Assembly: GCA_963995525.1 (NCBI GenBank)
Contig: OZ023213.1
Location: 16,890,110-16,954,109 of the forward strand
Source: Escarpia spicata
Lineage: Eukaryota > Annelida > Polychaeta > Sabellida > Siboglinidae
Direction: 5' to 3'
Length of the DNA: 64,000 bases
Part shown: piece after piece, positions 60,110 to 64,000 of the stretch
Position numbering within the stretch: the first letter of the stretch is position 1
Layout of the letters: every line of letters starts with the position of its first letter
Program-made: the position numbers and the translations under genes
The notes under the pieces: generated by a model
Seen by the model: only the letters and a program-made list of their open reading frames with translations
Database searches by the model: none
What the model was told of the DNA's origin: nothing

Positions 60110-61540
60110 GACAGAGGAAACAAGAAGCCCTAAGATGTTATAACACAGTGGAATCTTGCGATATCAACCCATCGATAGTGGCATAAAAACTAAAGGCACT
60201 TAAATTACCAGGACCTGATGGCCTCCATCCTCTTAAACGAATTAACAAGAGAATCAGCACTATTATCGATAATATTTAACACATCACTCAAAACTATCCA
60301 CAGGCTGGAAACAAGCTAACATATCTGCGATTCATCAGAGAGGAAGTAAAACCCAAGCACAGAGCAACCGACCATTCAGATTAACGAGCGCAGGGGGAAT
60401 AGGGAAATATTGGAAGGAAAAATCAGAGACACCATCACTGAATATATGAAAGAAAATGACCTGCTGAGCGATAAGCAATTTGGATTCATCAAGGGCCGTT
60501 CTACAGTATTTAAACTATTGAAAGTACTCGATTCATGGACTGAAACACTGGATAATGGAGGATGCATAGACATATTATATTGTGATTTTTGAAAGCTTTC
60601 GACAAGGTTCCACATATTCGACTCATTGAGAAACTCCAGAACTAGGGTATAAAAGGGAACATTTTAAACTGGATTACAGCTTTCCTGGCCCACATAACAC
60701 AACGAGTAAGAGTAAATATCATATTTTCAAATTGGCAGGAGGTAATCAGTGGAATACCACAAGGATCAGTGATTGGCCCCCTTCTTTTTGTTATATTCAC
60801 AAATGATTTACCTGATATTACAAAGAGCTCTCATATGTTCTTGTTTGTGGATGATATGAAGCTCTTCAATCATATTTATACCGAAGAGGACTGCAGAAAA
60901 CTGCAACAAGATATTATTTCTGTCGAAGGCTGGACAGATACATCACTGTTGTAATTCCGTCCAGTTAAATGTAACCATATGAGAATTGGATCATCATGCA
61001 CAAGGAATAAAGGCTAATCACTGGGAAGCAACCGGACAATACTTACAAGTACGAACAAGGTGAAGATATTAGTCATTTTTTATTCATCGCTTAATTTCTG
61101 ATGTAAGAAAAAAAATTAATAAAGCCAATTCGATGATGGGGATAATCCGACGTACTTTCGGTCACATGGATGAAACATGTACACATTGAATACACTGATC
61201 AGATATGGAGTTCTTTCATAATGAAACATATTACAGCTCTTGAAAATGTTCAATACACAGCAACCATATTAATTCCTGGTTTCAAAGACCTTGAATACAA
61301 AGAACGTTTACAGAGACTGAAATTTCCAAATCTATCATACTGTCGCCTCAGAGGAGATATGTTTGAAATGTATAAGATAGTAACAGGGAAATATGATCCA
61401 GCAATCTCATCCAATTTTGTTACATTCAGGGATAACGAAGCACATACAAGAGGGCACCACCTAAAAATATTTAAAGAAAGATGCCATTTAAATATTATAA
61501 ATATCTCATTTATATACCGACGCACAGATGTATGAAACAG
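60110..61540 (+). mobile_element. Decayed CR1/Jockey-group LINE (same group as 5.75 kb)
   Basis: Collinear RT motifs across frames are LKLPGPDGLHPL, DLLSDKQFGFIKGRSTVFKL, ILYCDF then KAFDKVPH after a stop, SGIPQGSVIGPLLFVIFTND and a mutated catalytic box LFVDDMKLFNH. KANSMMGIIRRTFGHMDE and RLRGDMFEMYKIVTGKYDP follow. At least three frame changes and several stops. Confidence 0.85.
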
Positions 61541-61544
61541 TCAC

Positions 61545-62155
61545 CCACATTCTGTGGATGACGCTTCGCCGGTGGCGTCGTTTTGTCACAAAAATAGATA
61601 AATTATAGCAAAACCACGCTATGAAAACTGAATACACTGCCCCACTCATATCTTGGATTGTGCCAGACGCATGCGCACAGTCCGAGATGTCAAAAGGGAG
61701 AACTGGCATGTAAGAGGCAGAGGCAGAGGCAGTAATGCCTTGTCAAGCCAGAAGAGGACCTGTAAGAATCTGTAAGATGTTATTCACTTTACTTTTCAGC
61801 TCTTGAAAATGGCCCAGCAACATTGAAGTTCATTTTTGCAGGACAAAAAGAGAGAATCAGGAAGTGGGAGACACTGGAGCCAGTACTGCCTATGATACAG
61901 AGCTAACTGCACCAATGATCGGCTCGGGACATCTCATCGGGAGCTCCTAACAACCCTACTCTGGAGAGTAGTGTCACAAACCATGATCTCTCACACTTGA
62001 CCCACACCGTGTGGTAGTTCTTACCTTAAGTTCTTACCTTAAGAACGGTCAATAATTGCCCAAGTTGAGCACTGAGACCGTCTCAAGGTTAGTTTTCTGT
62101 AGTGGTATTCCATTGTCTATTGATTTTGCTGCTATTGTTGTTGCTGTTGGCGTTA
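61545..62155. other. No recognisable gene
   Basis: Between two opposite LINEs; contains an aggcag repeat near 61715. Confidence 0.45.
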
Positions 62156-62211
62156 TTGTTATGTTTTCTCTTTATCTTGTCTTTTCCGGTTTGCCTAGTC
62201 TCTAGGCTCGA

Positions 62212-62252
62212 TTGTGTGCGTGCGTGCATGCATGCGTGCGTGTGTATGTGTT
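62212..62252. repeat. (TG)n/(GCATGC) tract
   Basis: Alternating tgtgtgcgtgcgtgcatgca sequence at the 3' end of the LINE coding region. Confidence 0.85.
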
Positions 62253-64000
62253 AGTATGTGAAGTTGTAGTTGTAGAGGTCTGGATGGTCTCTCCAGTCTC
62301 TTTGGAGGCGGGACTTCAGCTGATTGACTGTCTGTGCTTGGACTGTGTCTTCTGATAGTGCATTCCAGGATCTTACTACACGGGTGGAAAGGAAAGAATG
62401 TCTGGTTCCTGTTGATGTCTGTGTAACTAGTTTTTCTGTGTGACCTCTTGTGGTTCCAGTGGCTTTTAGGTACATCTGTTTTTGTGGACAGAGTTGGCAT
62501 TTACAGTCCTGGTCGATTTAGTCGAGTCCCTTGATAATTTTGAAAGTTTGAATGATGTCGGCTCTTTGTCTTCTGTAGTGCAGTGTGGGGAGTTTTAGTT
62601 CTTTCAATCTGCTGCCGTAAGGTAGTCCTTTTGTTTCTGGCACTAGTCGTGTTGCACGCCGTTGGACTTGTTCGATGAGGTCTTGATCTTTCTTTAGGTG
62701 AGGGAACCAGACACAGGATGCGTATTCCAGGTGTGGTCTGACCATTGCCTTATATAGTAGTAGGAATGTCTCCTTGTTGAGATGCCGGAATGTTCTGGCT
62801 AGACACCCCAGAACTCGATTGGCCTTTTTGACACTATTTTCTATGTGGTCGGAAAACTTGAGTTGTATGTTGATGGTGACTCCGAGGTCTTTTTCTGAGG
62901 TCACTGCATCAAGCTTGTGACTGCCTTCACTGTCCATTCTCAGGTGGTATTTTTTTCGTGGGTTTGAATGTCCGAGGTGTAGAACGTGACATTTGTCAGG
63001 ATGTAATTTCATTTGCATTGTATCCGACCAGTCTTTTAGTTTTGTCAGGTCTTCTTGTAGAGAGTTTGAGGAGTTGATGTCGTCTGTCAATGCTGCATAG
63101 AGCTTGGTGTCATCTGCAAACATAGAGTTCAGATTGTCCATGCGTCCTGGGATATCGCTGACAAGCATTGTGAATAGTATTGGTCCCAGGACTGACCCCT
63201 GAGGAACTCCGCTAAGTACACTGCTCCAGTCCGATTGTTTTCCATGTACTGATACCTTTTGTCTCCGGTCACACAGGAATGCTTTTATCCATCCTAAGGC
63301 TTTGTCTTTGATTCCTAGACTTTCCAACTGTTTAAGAAGGCGCTGGTGTGGGACGGTGTCAAAAGCCTTTGCATAATCAAGGTAGATTACGTCAACAGGT
63401 ATGTTGTGCGTCAAAGCCTCAGTCCAGACATTCAGTGCTTCCAACAAGTTTGTGGTTGTACTTTTTCCGGCAGTGAAGCCATGCTGTTGCTCACATTCGA
63501 GGTGATTTATTTTGATGTGTTCTGTGAGCTGTTCAACAATCACTCTCTCTAGAGTCTTGCAGATGATTGACGTCAGAGACACCGGTCTGTAATTTGCTGG
63601 GTTTCTCTTCTCAGATTTCTTGTATATGGGACAAATGATAGCATCTTTCCATTGTCTTGGCAGGATTGATGTGTTGATGCTTGAGTTAAAGATTATGTTG
63701 AGAGGCACACATAATTGTTCTGCCATCTCCTTCAGGATTCTTGGGCTGACGCCATCAATGCCTGGTGATTTGTCAGTCTTCAGTTGAAGAAGGCACTTCT
63801 TAACCAGTTCTTCGGTGACTTTGAATGTTGTGAGTGCTTCAGTAGTCAGGTTCTTTGGTGTGACATGCGGGACATTGGAAGTGTCTTCTTCTGTGAATGA
63901 TTTGAAGAAGTGTTGGTTTAGTACTTCAGCCGCCTCTTGGTCGCTTTGCGTAAGTGTTCCGTCCTGCTTGAACAATTGGCCTATGCCACCCCTTGTGTTT
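62251..64000 (-). pseudogene. Reverse transcriptase of a young CR1/Jockey-group LINE, one nonsense mutation
   Basis: Open from the window edge (63999) to a TAA at 62518-62520. Beyond it the same frame continues IDQDCKCQLCPQKQMYLKAT to a natural-looking stop at 62251, so the TAA is probably a single premature stop. RT motifs: KTDKSPGIDGVSPRILKE, NPANYRPVSLTSIICKTLER, QQHGFTAGKSTTTNLLEAL, VIYLDYAKAFDTVPH, SGVPQGSVLGPILFTMLVSD and the catalytic box SMFADDTKLYAAL. Then come EKDLGVTINIQLKFSDHI and RPHLEYASCVWFPHLKKDQD. The first Met offered by ORF calling (63975) is a TTG; the frame is open upstream, so the true start is outside the window. Few other defects are visible, indicating a recent insertion. 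Confidence 0.9.

Larger units (their letters stand above)
62160..64000 (-). mobile_element. CR1/Jockey-group LINE, 3' part, truncated by the window edge
   Basis: RT coding region followed, towards lower coordinates, by the terminal ORF part (to 62251), a (TG)n/(CA)n-like tract at 62212-62252 and a 3' UTR to about 62160. The 5' end lies beyond the window. Confidence 0.88.

Noticed and set aside
62195..62500. 101-codon minus-strand ORF
   Set aside because: Shadow frame; the LINE protein continues in the other minus frame that ends at 62251.

Overview
This is a window from a eukaryotic, metazoan nuclear genome. The evidence is GT-AG introns, tRNA-derived SINEs, many decayed LINE-type retrotransposons, DNA transposons, long minisatellites and (CA)n/(TA)n tracts, in AT-rich DNA. 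Only two host genes are convincing: a complete 12-exon pelota (PELO) orthologue, and an intronless ORF for a fibrinogen-domain/EGF-repeat membrane protein. That receptor type and the repeat styles suggest a marine invertebrate, perhaps a lophotrochozoan; this placement is inference and cannot be fixed from the sequence alone.

Layout. 0-6.6 kb: minisatellites, AT tracts and two fragments of one LINE family in opposite orientations. 6.6-11.9 kb: a decayed LINE split by a second, longer endonuclease+RT LINE with a (TAC)n tail and a 6-bp target-site duplication. 12.8-19.4 kb: a 2.2-kb segment bounded by short inverted repeats, a tRNA-derived SINE, a 58-bp satellite abutting a hAT transposase remnant, and a 45-bp satellite. 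19.6-21.3 kb: the fibrinogen/EGF/transmembrane gene. 22.6-27.8 kb: an L2-like LINE split by a long-TIR DNA transposon, which itself holds a second pair of inverted ends. 27.8-29.9 kb: another dead LINE. 31.4-34.1 kb: a 46-bp satellite of about 58 units. 35.2-37.1 kb: a LINE with a SINE inserted in its RT frame.

37.56-51.09 kb is the PELO gene on the + strand. All 12 exons were located by reading the conserved protein through splice sites; they sum to 1164 nt (387 residues plus stop) with consistent phases. Its introns hold SINEs (two of them directly upstream of 3' splice sites), an L2 fragment, a pogo/Tigger-like element with a PCNA-binding-type motif, and several unrelated minisatellites. 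51-64 kb holds a possible 3'UTR minisatellite, a MITE-like element, LINE and SINE fragments, and at the right edge a nearly intact CR1/Jockey-group reverse transcriptase on the minus strand with one in-frame stop.

No CRISPR array, operon, rRNA gene or functional tRNA gene was seen. Host genes and mobile elements show no sign of forming a pathway; the main biological interest is the receptor-like gene, repeat insertion around PELO splice sites, and the nested transposon history.
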